Assembly: GCA_003327425.1 (NCBI GenBank)
Contig: QOQW01000010.1
Span: 120,707 to 184,706 of the forward strand
DNA: 64,000 bases
From: Candidatus Ozemibacter sibiricus
Lineage (GTDB): Bacteria > Muiribacteriota > Ozemobacteria > Ozemobacterales > Ozemobacteraceae
Direction of reading: 5' to 3'
The notes under the pieces are model-generated. The model searched no databases. It was not told the DNA's origin and worked only from the letters and a program-made list of their open reading frames with translations. This document shows positions 28,606-36,824 of this stretch, one piece after another (the first letter of the stretch is position 1; the number at the start of each line of letters is the position of its first letter). A program made the position numbers and the translations under genes.

Positions 28606-28951
28606 TCGGAAACCCGGACCGTTCGAGGCGAACGTCGATCTGCCCCCCGAAACCGCCCGCCTGCCTCGACCTGGCCACCGGCGCGGCATTCGCCCCGCCT
28701 GACGATCGGGCCACGTTCGGCAGACCGCGCGCGGGGAGCCGGCGGTCGGGCCCGGGCGGCGCCCAGCGGGGAAGAGTGACCAGCTCGCTCGGGGAGCCTT
28801 TCGGGCTTGTCTGCGCTGGCGAGGGACTGGGTGCGAAGAAAGCCGTCGACAGGCCCGCCGGCGGCAGCCATTGCCCAGCCGCCGACGGCGGCCGCGAGCC
28901 GCGAGGGTCAGCGCCCGGCGCTGGCAGGGCCGCAGAAGGAATCACCTTCCG
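28606..28951. other. Intergenic region, no gene seen
   Basis: About 345 nt between two minus-strand genes. GC-rich with several short inverted repeats (for example GACCGC...GCGGTC near 28720-28745). No open frame has a credible ribosome site. Confidence 0.5.
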
Positions 28952-30745
28952 TCAGGGTTTCAGCAACACCCCTTGCGTCGATTTCTCCCCTTCGGAGGTG
29001 TCATACTCGAGCAGGACGAGATAGCGATGATCGCGCTTGAGCTCGTCGATGTCGTCCCCCTTGAAGATCCAGCCTTTGCCCTCCTCTTCGCGACCGACGA
29101 GGCGACCTTTGCCGAGGAGGGTGAACTGGGGAAGCTCGACCAGATGGAGGTTGACGCTGGTGATCCAGTCGTCGGGCCGATTGACATAGATCTCGGCGAT
29201 CAGGCTGCTGTTCTCAGGCTTGCTTTCCTCGGTTCCCGGACCGGTAGCGGGCGGCATTCCCCCGGGCGCAGGCCGCTGGGCGGCGGGAGGCCGGGCGGGG
29301 CCGCCCGGCGGTGGCGGCGAGACCCGCCCCCGTTCATAGCGGAGCTGCAGCGTCCAGGGTTTGCCCAGCCAGGACCGGGCGAACGACTGCCCCTCTCCCT
29401 CGAGGCGGCCCTGGCCGAACTGGCGATCTTCGGACATCAGGTAGCGGGACAGCAGGAACCCGACCCGCTCCTTCTGCAGGGGAGTCAGCTCCGAGTCGAA
29501 GGCCAGGCCCACGATCTCTTCGAGCATCTCGTCGGCCACGCGCACGTTCCCGTAGAGATCGGCCTCGAGAGCCAGGATCTGGGCCGCCGCGCGCATGCCC
29601 CGCGACAACAACCCCCGGTGCCGGATCCCAGCCACCAGGTCGCGGGCCTTGGCGAACTCGCCCGCCAGGTGGGCCCGGACGGCGGCGAAATAGGTGAGAT
29701 CGCCCGGCAGCCAGCGCGGGAAAAGGTGGGCCGCGGTGGTGTACTGCTCTTTCGAGTAGGGGCCTTTCAGCTTCTTCAACAGGGCGGCCACGATGCGGGC
29801 CTCCATGGCGAACCGTTCCTCGCCGGAGATCTCCCGCAGGCGGTCGTAGACCCCTTCCAGCAGCCAGAGGGCCTCTTCGACGACCGGGTAATCCTGCGGG
29901 GAAACGATCTTGAACCCGTTCAACACCGCGGCCGCCTCTTCATAGGCCCCCATCATGGCCAGAGCGAGGCCCTTGAGATGCAGCCAGGCGTGGTCGGCCC
30001 GCGGATCGGTGGCCGCCGCTTCGGCCAGCGGCATGAACTCGTAGTCGGCGATGATGCTCCAGGCCTCGTCGGGATGACCGCCGAAGGCCAGGCATTCGGC
30101 CAGCCGCAGCTTGACCTCCCGCGGGGTCTGGGTCCGCCCGAACAACCGGAAGTCGCTCTGGTAGTCCGGACTGCGCCCCAGGCACTGCCGGAAGGCGCGG
30201 ACCGCCGTCCACAGGCTCTCGCGCCGCTCGGAGCCACGCTGGGTGAGCATTTTCTGGGTATGATACAACCCCGAGACGAACAACAGATCGGCGCGCAGCG
30301 CATTGCTCTTGAACTGGGCTTCGCACGACCGCAGCCATTTCTTGGCGATGCGCAGGGTCTCGAGGACCGGCTTGACATCGAGAGCGAAGAAGGGTTCGGC
30401 CCGATTGGCCAGGTATTGCCCCTTCAGCACATTGGCCATGTACTGCTTGCGGGCCTTCAGGGTCAGGGCCAGCACCAGGTAGAGCCGCGATTTGTCCATG
30501 ATCTCGGCCGACCTGGCGTCCTTCTCGGCATTCTCGAGAATGCGGATGATCTCCTCGAGATCCTTGATCTCGTAGTCGCGCTCGTCGATCGTCTCGAGCC
30601 GCTCCTTGGCCGAGTAGAAATACTGCTGCGGCGTGATCTGCAGCAGCCCGGACTTGCCGGCCGAACAGCCCGACACGCTCAGCGCCAGGGCGCCGAGCGC
30701 CGCCCCGAACCCTGCCACCGCCACCCATCGCCGCCACCCGATCAC
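28952..30745 (-). CDS. Helical-repeat (TPR-like) lipoprotein
   Basis: Predicted 597 aa. The GTG at 30745 is chosen because GGAGG lies 6 nt upstream. The protein then opens with the signal VIGWRRWVAVAGFGAALGAL and lipobox SVSGC. The body is alpha-helical with TPR-like units (DKSRLYLVLALTLKARKQYM, WLHLKGLALAMMGAYEEAAA, VRAHLAGEFAKARDLVAGI), a Pro/Gly-rich linker at about 490-520, and a small beta-rich C-terminal domain. It probably scaffolds an envelope complex; the nearby pilus-like gene is a possible partner. Confidence 0.72.
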   Translation of the reverse strand: MIGWRRWVAVAGFGAALGALALSVSGCSAGKSGLLQITPQQYFYSAKERLETIDERDYEIKDLEEIIRILENAEKDARSAEIMDKSRLYLVLALTLKARKQYMANVLKGQYLANRAEPFFALDVKPVLETLRIAKKWLRSCEAQFKSNALRADLLFVSGLYHTQKMLTQRGSERRESLWTAVRAFRQCLGRSPDYQSDFRLFGRTQTPREVKLRLAECLAFGGHPDEAWSIIADYEFMPLAEAAATDPRADHAWLHLKGLALAMMGAYEEAAAVLNGFKIVSPQDYPVVEEALWLLEGVYDRLREISGEERFAMEARIVAALLKKLKGPYSKEQYTTAAHLFPRWLPGDLTYFAAVRAHLAGEFAKARDLVAGIRHRGLLSRGMRAAAQILALEADLYGNVRVADEMLEEIVGLAFDSELTPLQKERVGFLLSRYLMSEDRQFGQGRLEGEGQSFARSWLGKPWTLQLRYERGRVSPPPPGGPARPPAAQRPAPGGMPPATGPGTEESKPENSSLIAEIYVNRPDDWITSVNLHLVELPQFTLLGKGRLVGREEEGKGWIFKGDDIDELKRDHRYLVLLEYDTSEGEKSTQGVLLKP

Positions 30746-30978
30746 GTTCGACCTCCTGGCACCTGCCTGCCGCCCGACCAAGGCCCGCTGTTTGCGCCAC
30801 CCCGATCATTCCGGGGGCGCTCCCCGCTTCCGCCTCTTCGCCCGAACCGGGCCCGACCTGATGCCACTGCCAGGAAGCGGCCGAGCCACTTCCCGACCTC
30901 GTCGGCAGGGCACGATCGGGCAAGGCCGAAGACTCTTCCCACGAACGAGCTTGATCGGACGGGATTGATCTTGGCGGC

Positions 30979-31007
30979 ATGGTACCTGAACCCGAGCCAG
31001 GGGACAA
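30979..31007 (-). promoter_or_regulatory. Sigma-70 promoter upstream of the TPR-like lipoprotein gene
   Basis: Minus strand TTGTCC (31002-31007), 17-nt spacer, TACCAT (30979-30984). It implies a leader of about 230 nt before the GTG start at 30745. Nothing recognisable as a riboswitch is seen in that leader. Confidence 0.5.
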
Positions 31008-31067
31008 GGGCGGGCCGAGCGTTCGCCCACCAACCCCTCTGCAAGTGTGGCCCCCCCTTGCTGGCTC

Positions 31068-31097
31068 TTGGGCATGCCCTAGGCACCATGGTAAAAT
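31068..31097 (+). promoter_or_regulatory. Promoter of the toxin-antitoxin operon
   Basis: TTGGGC (31068-31073), 18-nt spacer, TAAAAT (31092-31097), the latter preceded by TGG (extended -10). The antitoxin probably represses here; I see no clear operator palindrome. Confidence 0.6.
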
Positions 31098-31129
31098 CCA
31101 AAATGGATGAGGTCCGAAAAGGAGGCAGC

Positions 31130-31369
31130 ATGGCGACGATCACCCTCAAGAACGTTCCCAGACAAATCCACCTGGGCATCAAGAAGCGAGCCGAGAAGAA
31201 TCACCGCAGCATCAACGGGGAGATTCTGGCCTGCCTCGAGCGAGTCCTGGGACTCTGCACCGCAGATGCCGACGACCTCCTGGCCAACATGGAAAAAGCC
31301 CATGAAGGCTTGCGGTTCAAGGTGACTGTGGAGGATATCCGAGCGGCCCGGCGCGAAGGTCGAAAATGA
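31130..31369 (+). CDS. FitA/VapB-type ribbon-helix-helix antitoxin
   Basis: Predicted 79 aa. The N-terminus ATITLKNVPRQIHLGIKKRA followed by EKNHRSINGEILACLERVL is the Arc-type ribbon-helix-helix pattern of FitA-like antitoxins: a beta strand of alternating residues, then two helices. The C-terminal part (LRFKVTVEDIRAARREGRK) would wrap the toxin. GGAGG is 4 nt before the ATG; an in-frame ATG at 31103 would lie at the transcript start. It overlaps the toxin gene by 4 bp. GC is clearly lower than the surroundings. Confidence 0.88.
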   Translation: MATITLKNVPRQIHLGIKKRAEKNHRSINGEILACLERVLGLCTADADDLLANMEKAHEGLRFKVTVEDIRAARREGRK

Positions 31370-31779
31370 TCGTGGTCGACACCAATATCCTTGCTCACAC
31401 CTGGCTTCCCAGCGAGATCAAAGACCAGATCCAGCGCCTGATCAGAATCGATCATGAATGGATCGCCCCGATTCTTTGGCGATCAGAATTCAGAAGCATC
31501 CTTGCCAAATACCTGCGCCTGGGGCTGCTTTCAGAAGCAAAAGCCAATGACATCGCCACTCTGGCGGAAGAGCAGATGACCCATCGAGAATTCTCGGTGC
31601 CGACCAGAGAGGTTCTTGCGACCACATTGCATTCCAGCCTCTCTTCCTACGATGCAGAATTTGTCGTCCTGGCCAGGATGAAAAAGACCACCCTGGTCAC
31701 CTTGGACAAAGCGATCGCGCGAGCGTTCCCCACCATAGCCATCCTCCTTGACAGATTCATCCACGAACATACCTTCTGA
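31366..31779 (+). CDS. PIN-domain toxin (FitB/VapC-type ribonuclease)
   Basis: Predicted 137 aa, standard for PIN toxins. The four acidic metal-binding residues are in place: D5 (VVDTN), E41 (LWRSEF), D96 (SSYDAEFV) and D114 (VTLDKAI). It is expected to cleave RNA, often tRNA or rRNA, when freed from the antitoxin. Coupled to the antitoxin by ATGA. The 60-base line 31441-31500 contains 27 G/C, against more than 60 percent around it, which suggests horizontal acquisition. Confidence 0.9.
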   Translation: MIVVDTNILAHTWLPSEIKDQIQRLIRIDHEWIAPILWRSEFRSILAKYLRLGLLSEAKANDIATLAEEQMTHREFSVPTREVLATTLHSSLSSYDAEFVVLARMKKTTLVTLDKAIARAFPTIAILLDRFIHEHTF

Positions 31780-31911
31780 TGGCTGCCACCGCCCTTCGCG
31801 ATGGGGAGCGACCCGCTGATCACCGATCCTGGCGGTGCCAGGTCGCACGCCGCGCCATTCCTTCGATCAATGCCCCAGGGCGGACGACGGCCGGAGTATC
31901 AAGGTGAGGGA

Positions 31912-31925
31912 CGACTGCGCAGTCG
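31912..31925. promoter_or_regulatory. 14-bp perfect palindrome before the ankyrin gene
   Basis: CGACTGCGCAGTCG ends 5 nt before the GGAGG Shine-Dalgarno of the ankyrin gene. It could be an operator or an mRNA hairpin gating the ribosome site. Confidence 0.4.
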
Positions 31926-31937
31926 CAAGGAGGATGC

Positions 31938-34460
31938 ATGATGGCGCGAACCCGGTATGGCTGGCGAACCCTGACCCTGGTGCTGACCTTCCTCTCCATG
32001 ATGCCCCTGATCGTTGCCGGGGCCCCCGACCGCGAGGCCGACCCCGAGGAACCGGCCATCATCCAGGCGGTGCGGCAGGGGAAGGCCGCGGTCGCGGCCC
32101 TTCTGGCGAGCAACCCCGACCTGGGGGCGAGAAATGCCAAGGGGCTGGCGGCGCAGCATGTGGCGGCCGCCGAGGGCGACCTCGCCGTCATCGACCTGCT
32201 GGCCTCCCACGGGGCCGATCTCGAGATCCGCACCCGCGGGGAAGCCACCCCCTTGCTGGTCGCCATCGCCACCGAGCATCCCGACGCCGCCCGGCGCCTG
32301 CTGGAGCTGGGAGCCCAAGCCGATGCGGTCGACCGCGACGGTTGGTCGGCCACCCACATGGCCGCCCGGCGCGGCCAGCTCGACCTCGTGCAGGCGCTCC
32401 TCGCACGGGGCGCACCCGTCGATGCCCCGACCCGCGACCACGCCCTGACGCCGCTCCACCTCGCGGTCATGCGCGGCCATGCCGACGTGGCGGCTCTTCT
32501 CCTGGAGAAAGGGGCCGATCCGGCCCGGGCCGATCGCGCCGGGTTCCGTCCGCTCCATCGGGCGGCCCGCGCCCAGAACCCCGCCCTGGTCCGCCTCCTG
32601 CTGGACAAAGGGGCGGATCCCCGGGCGGCCATCCCTGAACTGAAGGTCACTCCCCTGCATTTCGCGGCCGCCTCCGACGCGGCCGAGCTGGTCGACCTGC
32701 TGGTGAAGGCCGGCGCCGACGTCAAGGCCAAAGACGCCGACCAGGAAGGCCCCCTCACCTGGGCCGTCCGGGATGGTTCGCCCCGGGTCGTCCAGCGCCT
32801 GCTCGAAGCGGGCGCCCCGCCCGACTCGCCCAACGTGCATGGCCTGACGCCGTTGCACTACGCCGCCCTCCGGGGCTCCCGCGAGATTCTCGATCTGCTT
32901 CTCGAGAAAGGCGCCCGACTCGAGGCCAAAGCCCTGCAATGGATCAGCGCCACCCCGTTGCATCTGGCCATCGAGGCCGGGCACAAGGAGATCGTCGCCC
33001 GCCTGCTGGACAAAGGGGCGGAGATCAATGCCCCGATCCGCAACAAGCAGGACCGCTCCGAGGAATGGACGCCGCTCTTCCTGGCCGAAGTGCAAGGCGA
33101 TCCGGAGATCATCGACCTGCTGCGCCGCCGCGGCCAGGCCCGGCATCCGCTCGGTACGGGGACGGTGGCCCTGTATCAACTGACCGTCGAGCGGATCGGC
33201 CCGTTCCCCGGCCCGACGTTCCCCCCCACCCTGCGGCGACGGCTCGAGCAGGTGCTGGGGCAGTATGCCCCCCTGTTCAGCGGGTCGACGCTGATCGGGG
33301 GAAAGTTCTGCCGTCGCGCGGGCGCGCTGCAGGACGTGACGGATCTGCAGCCGGTCCCCCAAAGCGACTGGACGTCCGAGCAGCGGGCCGCCGCCGCCGA
33401 CCTCGATCGCCAGACGGCCGACCTGCGCCGCGGGTTCGCCCAGAGCTTGCCCGCACCGGCGAGCGGGCTGGTCGTGGAAGGGTTCGGCGATCTGAAATCG
33501 TTCTACGAGCTGCTGGAGCAGGTCACCCAGCACCCCCTGGCCATGCTGCGGGCCGGCACCCGGCAGGCCGCCCGGCAACGCGAGCAGATGGCCTTCCTGG
33601 CCGGTCTGTTCTCGGTGGCGGGGGTCCGCGCCGTGCTCGATGCGACCGGTCTGCACGCGCGGCTGGCCATGATGGCCGGCCCCCGCTTCCCGGAAGTGCT
33701 CGAGGCCGGGGCGCCCCCGTCCCCAGAGCGGCCCCGCTCGCTGACATACCTCGATCCGCAGGCCCTGATGGCCGTGAGTCTCCCGCAGGGGCGGGAGCAG
33801 CCCAAAGAGTTGATGCCTTCGAGGGAAGACAGCCCCGGCTGGCGGATGTTCGAGAAATACCTGCAGGACGTGGGCCTCGATTTCGCGCGCGACCTGCTCC
33901 CCTGTCTGGCGGGCGACCTCACCTTCACGCTCGACCTCGAGCCCATCGGCGAACAGCTCCTGCCCGACCTGCGGCTGATCGTCTGTCTGCGCGATCCGGC
34001 CGGCCTGGAGCGGCATGGCCCGGCGCTGCGCCAACTGGCCCAGAATCTCGGCATCTTCGTCGCCAGCTCGACCGAAGATCCCGAAGCCTGGAAGCTCAGC
34101 TATTTCCTGCGTCCCGACCTGCCCGTGCACGGCAAGCGGCTGGGCCGCCTGTTTCTGCTGGCCAATGGAGCGGAAGGACTGCGGCGGCTGGCCGAGCGGA
34201 TCCGACAGGTCGACACCGGCGCGGTGCCGCCGTTCACCGCGCCGGATGCCGTCAATACCGTCTTCCGGCTGCACCTGGGGCGGGTCAACGCCGCCGTGCA
34301 ACGGTTCGCGCAGTCGCCGGCGGGCCGAGGGCTTCCCCCCCTGCCCAATTTCCCGACCCTCGAAGAGCTGGGCACCTTGCAGATCTTCGGCACCGCACAG
34401 GCTGACCGCATCCTGGTGGAGGTGGAACTGCCGATCGCGAGCGGATCAGGGCAACGCTGA
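31938..34460 (+). CDS. Exported ankyrin-repeat protein
   Basis: Predicted 840 aa. A signal peptide (LTLVLTFLSMMPLIVAG) precedes about ten ankyrin repeats spanning roughly residues 40-390, with typical TPLHLAVMRGHADVAALLLE-KGADP units. The C-terminal ~440 residues form a separate domain with no ankyrin motif and no family I recognise (phrases LPCLAGDLTFTLDLEPIG and VNTVFRLHLGRVNAAVQRFA). Ankyrin repeats bind protein; export suggests a periplasmic or extracellular partner. GGAGG lies before the tandem ATGATG start. Confidence 0.82.
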   Translation: MMARTRYGWRTLTLVLTFLSMMPLIVAGAPDREADPEEPAIIQAVRQGKAAVAALLASNPDLGARNAKGLAAQHVAAAEGDLAVIDLLASHGADLEIRTRGEATPLLVAIATEHPDAARRLLELGAQADAVDRDGWSATHMAARRGQLDLVQALLARGAPVDAPTRDHALTPLHLAVMRGHADVAALLLEKGADPARADRAGFRPLHRAARAQNPALVRLLLDKGADPRAAIPELKVTPLHFAAASDAAELVDLLVKAGADVKAKDADQEGPLTWAVRDGSPRVVQRLLEAGAPPDSPNVHGLTPLHYAALRGSREILDLLLEKGARLEAKALQWISATPLHLAIEAGHKEIVARLLDKGAEINAPIRNKQDRSEEWTPLFLAEVQGDPEIIDLLRRRGQARHPLGTGTVALYQLTVERIGPFPGPTFPPTLRRRLEQVLGQYAPLFSGSTLIGGKFCRRAGALQDVTDLQPVPQSDWTSEQRAAAADLDRQTADLRRGFAQSLPAPASGLVVEGFGDLKSFYELLEQVTQHPLAMLRAGTRQAARQREQMAFLAGLFSVAGVRAVLDATGLHARLAMMAGPRFPEVLEAGAPPSPERPRSLTYLDPQALMAVSLPQGREQPKELMPSREDSPGWRMFEKYLQDVGLDFARDLLPCLAGDLTFTLDLEPIGEQLLPDLRLIVCLRDPAGLERHGPALRQLAQNLGIFVASSTEDPEAWKLSYFLRPDLPVHGKRLGRLFLLANGAEGLRRLAERIRQVDTGAVPPFTAPDAVNTVFRLHLGRVNAAVQRFAQSPAGRGLPPLPNFPTLEELGTLQIFGTAQADRILVEVELPIASGSGQR

Positions 34461-34586
34461 CCCTGCCCCGCGCTCTTCCACCGCCTGGCTTCGCCTGTCG
34501 GCCGATGAAAGCGCGGAAACCAGGGCGGGACGGCCGCCGCCGGACCCAACGGCCGGCTCCTGAAGAGCGATCGCGCCGCCAGGCGT

Positions 34587-35420
34587 TCAGGCGGCGGGGA
34601 GGGGGAAGTTTTTGATGGCCGCCTGGATGCGGGGGATGGGAGGGCGCAGGCGCGGGGTCTTCTCGAGCATGCCGAAGACGATCTCGCGCAGGGGAGCGAA
34701 CTGGGGAAAGGCGTCGAAGGCGGCCGCCGGCAGCGGCTCGGTGACGTGACGCAGGAGCTGGGCGACCTCGAGCCGGGGCTGGCTTTCGTCGAACTCGAAG
34801 GGAGGCTTGCCGGTCAGGAACTCCCAGAAGATGACGCCGATCGAATAGATGTCGGAGGCTTCGGTGAGCGGCAGCCCCTGGCACTGCTCGGGCGACATGT
34901 AGGTCGGCGTGCCGAGGATGACGCCTGGTTTGGTGAGCTTCTCACGGGTCTTGGCGAGGCCGAAATCGACGATCTTGAGCTGTCCGTCATGGCTGATGAG
35001 AAGGTTGGACGGCTTGAGATCGCGGTGGATGACCTGCCGGAGGTGACACTCCTGGACGCCGTCGAGCAGCTGCTCGAAGGCGCGGAAGAGGGCCGGCAGA
35101 TCGCGGCGCAGCTCGTCTTTCATGGCGGCCATCGAGCGGCCCTCGACGAACTCGGTGATGAGGAAAGGGATGTTGCCGTCCTTTTCGAGGGCGTAGATGC
35201 GCGCGATGGCGGGGTGCCGCAGCGAGGCGAGCACCTCGCCTTCCTTGATGAACCGCTTGACGGTGTCGATGTCGGCGCTGGCGGGGCCATCGAGGATCTT
35301 CAGCGAGACATCCCGACCGGCGACCAGGTCATGGGCCTTGTAGATCTTGCCATGGCGCCCCTCGCCGATGAACTGGACGATCTTGTACCGGTCCCGGATC
35401 ACATCACCAGGCTTGCGCAT
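34587..35420 (-). CDS. Hanks-type Ser/Thr protein kinase
   Basis: Predicted 277 aa, kinase domain only, no membrane helix or sensor. Complete and apparently active: Gly loop IGEGRHGKIYKA (19-29), ATP lysine K41, alpha-C Glu E60, catalytic loop HRDLKPSN with D134, DFG with D152, and the activation-segment end GTPTYMSPEQ. The Gly loop has Arg-His where Gly-x is usual. It phosphorylates unknown targets in the cytoplasm. It has its own strong promoter and is divergent from the secreted protein at 35865. Confidence 0.93.
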   Translation of the reverse strand: MRKPGDVIRDRYKIVQFIGEGRHGKIYKAHDLVAGRDVSLKILDGPASADIDTVKRFIKEGEVLASLRHPAIARIYALEKDGNIPFLITEFVEGRSMAAMKDELRRDLPALFRAFEQLLDGVQECHLRQVIHRDLKPSNLLISHDGQLKIVDFGLAKTREKLTKPGVILGTPTYMSPEQCQGLPLTEASDIYSIGVIFWEFLTGKPPFEFDESQPRLEVAQLLRHVTEPLPAAAFDAFPQFAPLREIVFGMLEKTPRLRPPIPRIQAAIKNFPLPAA

Positions 35421-35491
35421 GCGTTCCTCCCACCCGAGCGGGCTGCGATCAGCAAAGGGACGGGGCCAGGCTCGCCCTTTGCCCTCGGTTC

Positions 35492-35520
35492 ATTGTAGGA
35501 CGTCAGCCTGAGGCGGTCAA
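35492..35520 (-). promoter_or_regulatory. Sigma-70 promoter of the kinase gene
   Basis: Minus strand TTGACC (35515-35520), 17-nt spacer, TACAAT (35492-35497), leader about 65 nt. Confidence 0.7.
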
Positions 35521-35630
35521 GTTCCCTGGCCAAGGCCAACGCCCCTGCCGGCCCGGGGCGCCGAGGAGGTGGATGATGTCTCCCACTGAAAGGGCCATCC
35601 AGGGGCCACTGGTGCAGGCCCGCTGGTCGC

Positions 35631-35659
35631 GCCGGCCGAACGCGACACGTTCGGCCGGC
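35631..35659. repeat. Perfect 12-bp hairpin between divergent promoters
   Basis: GCCGGCCGAACG (35631-35642), loop CGACA, CGTTCGGCCGGC (35648-35659). It lies between the promoters of the kinase (minus) and the secreted protein gene (plus), so it is not a terminator of either. It could be an operator or a structured RNA element. The rest of 35523-35793 shows no gene. Confidence 0.5.
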
Positions 35660-35793
35660 CGCAGGCGCCTCGACCGCGGCCCGGATGGTCAGACCGAGGC
35701 GGTTCGTCCGGTCGCGGGCCATCAGGCCGCGAGAGTATTGGAACTGGAGAGCCCGCCAGGTATCATCAGATCAGCGGTCGGAGGTTCATTCCA

Positions 35794-35822
35794 TTGACAG
35801 ATCGTTTTTCCAGGCCTACCCT
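35794..35822 (+). promoter_or_regulatory. Sigma-70 promoter with perfect -35
   Basis: TTGACA (35794-35799), 17-nt spacer, TACCCT (35817-35822); drives the 35865-39004 pair with a ~36-nt leader. Confidence 0.65.
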
Positions 35823-35864
35823 GAAAGATAGGCGATGCGATCGCACGCAGGAGGTCACCAGATC

Positions 35865-36824
35865 ATGACACCCAACCACCGCCCTCTCCATTCATCTCAC
35901 CTCCATCTCCTGATCCTAGGACTGGCGTTCTGGTTCGCCCCCCTCGGCGGCGCCCAGGCGTTCGAACCGCCCACCATGCTGGTCATGAATTCGCCGACAG
36001 CGAAGGCCCGCATCGAAAAAGGCGCCTTCCGGCCGGTCTTCCGGGGGATCGGCCTGCGCACGCCGCTCGAGATCGCCAAGACCGAGCTGCTGGCGTTCCG
36101 GTTCCTGCTCGACACCGACTGCCTCAGCACCACCCTGCGCGAACTGGTCCAGGCGAACCTGGCCCGCGGGATGGCGCCCGATGCGGCCCTGCTCAAAGCG
36201 AAGCAGGACAACCTCGAGGTCCTGAAGAAGGAATTCACCACGATGGCGTCTACCGAGAAGCTCTATGAGAACGCCCCTGGCAAAGACTGCGTCCCCGAAT
36301 ATTCCTTCCTGTTCACCACCCCCCACCTGGCCCTGGCAGCCTGCTATGGCCCGGTCGTGCTGGTCATCGAGGAGGTCCGTCCGCGCGGGCTCGACCTCAA
36401 CGGGATCGCCCAGGACGCGCACTACTACTCGATCGGGCGCTTCCTGCAGAACCTGGCCAATCTGCGGCTGAAGAGCATCGGCGCCGACTACCTGCTCGAC
36501 CGCGACGAGTATGTCATTCCTTCTTTCATTCCCCCGGAAGACATCACCGGGGTGATCGTCTTCGCGCCCTCGAAGATCGTGGTCAACAAGCGTCTGCCGC
36601 TGATCCCGCCGAAAGTGATGCGGGTCTACCGCAAGCGCCATCTGCAGGGCACCACCGTCATCGACGTGTTCGACGGCAAGGACCGGCTGATCGAGCGCCT
36701 GAGCCTCGCGCCGGCGGGGCTCGCCCTCGACCCGGAGCAGGCCCGCTCTCCGGAACGCCTGCCGACCGCCATCGCCGAAGCCTGGAAACAATACGTCGCG
36801 AAACGCCTTCTGAAGAAGAAATGA
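35865..36824 (+). CDS. Secreted protein of unknown function
   Basis: Predicted 319 aa. Signal peptide LLILGLAFWFAPLGGAQAFE (cleavage after AQA). The mature part mixes helices and strands, with ITGVIVFAPSKIVVNKRLPL and a Lys-rich end. No family recognised. The ATG at 35865 has GGAGG about 10 nt upstream; an ATG at 35835 is too close to the transcript start and has none. Its stop overlaps the start of the glucoamylase-like gene (ATGA), so the two products are made together. Confidence 0.68.
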   Translation: MTPNHRPLHSSHLHLLILGLAFWFAPLGGAQAFEPPTMLVMNSPTAKARIEKGAFRPVFRGIGLRTPLEIAKTELLAFRFLLDTDCLSTTLRELVQANLARGMAPDAALLKAKQDNLEVLKKEFTTMASTEKLYENAPGKDCVPEYSFLFTTPHLALAACYGPVVLVIEEVRPRGLDLNGIAQDAHYYSIGRFLQNLANLRLKSIGADYLLDRDEYVIPSFIPPEDITGVIVFAPSKIVVNKRLPLIPPKVMRVYRKRHLQGTTVIDVFDGKDRLIERLSLAPAGLALDPEQARSPERLPTAIAEAWKQYVAKRLLKKK

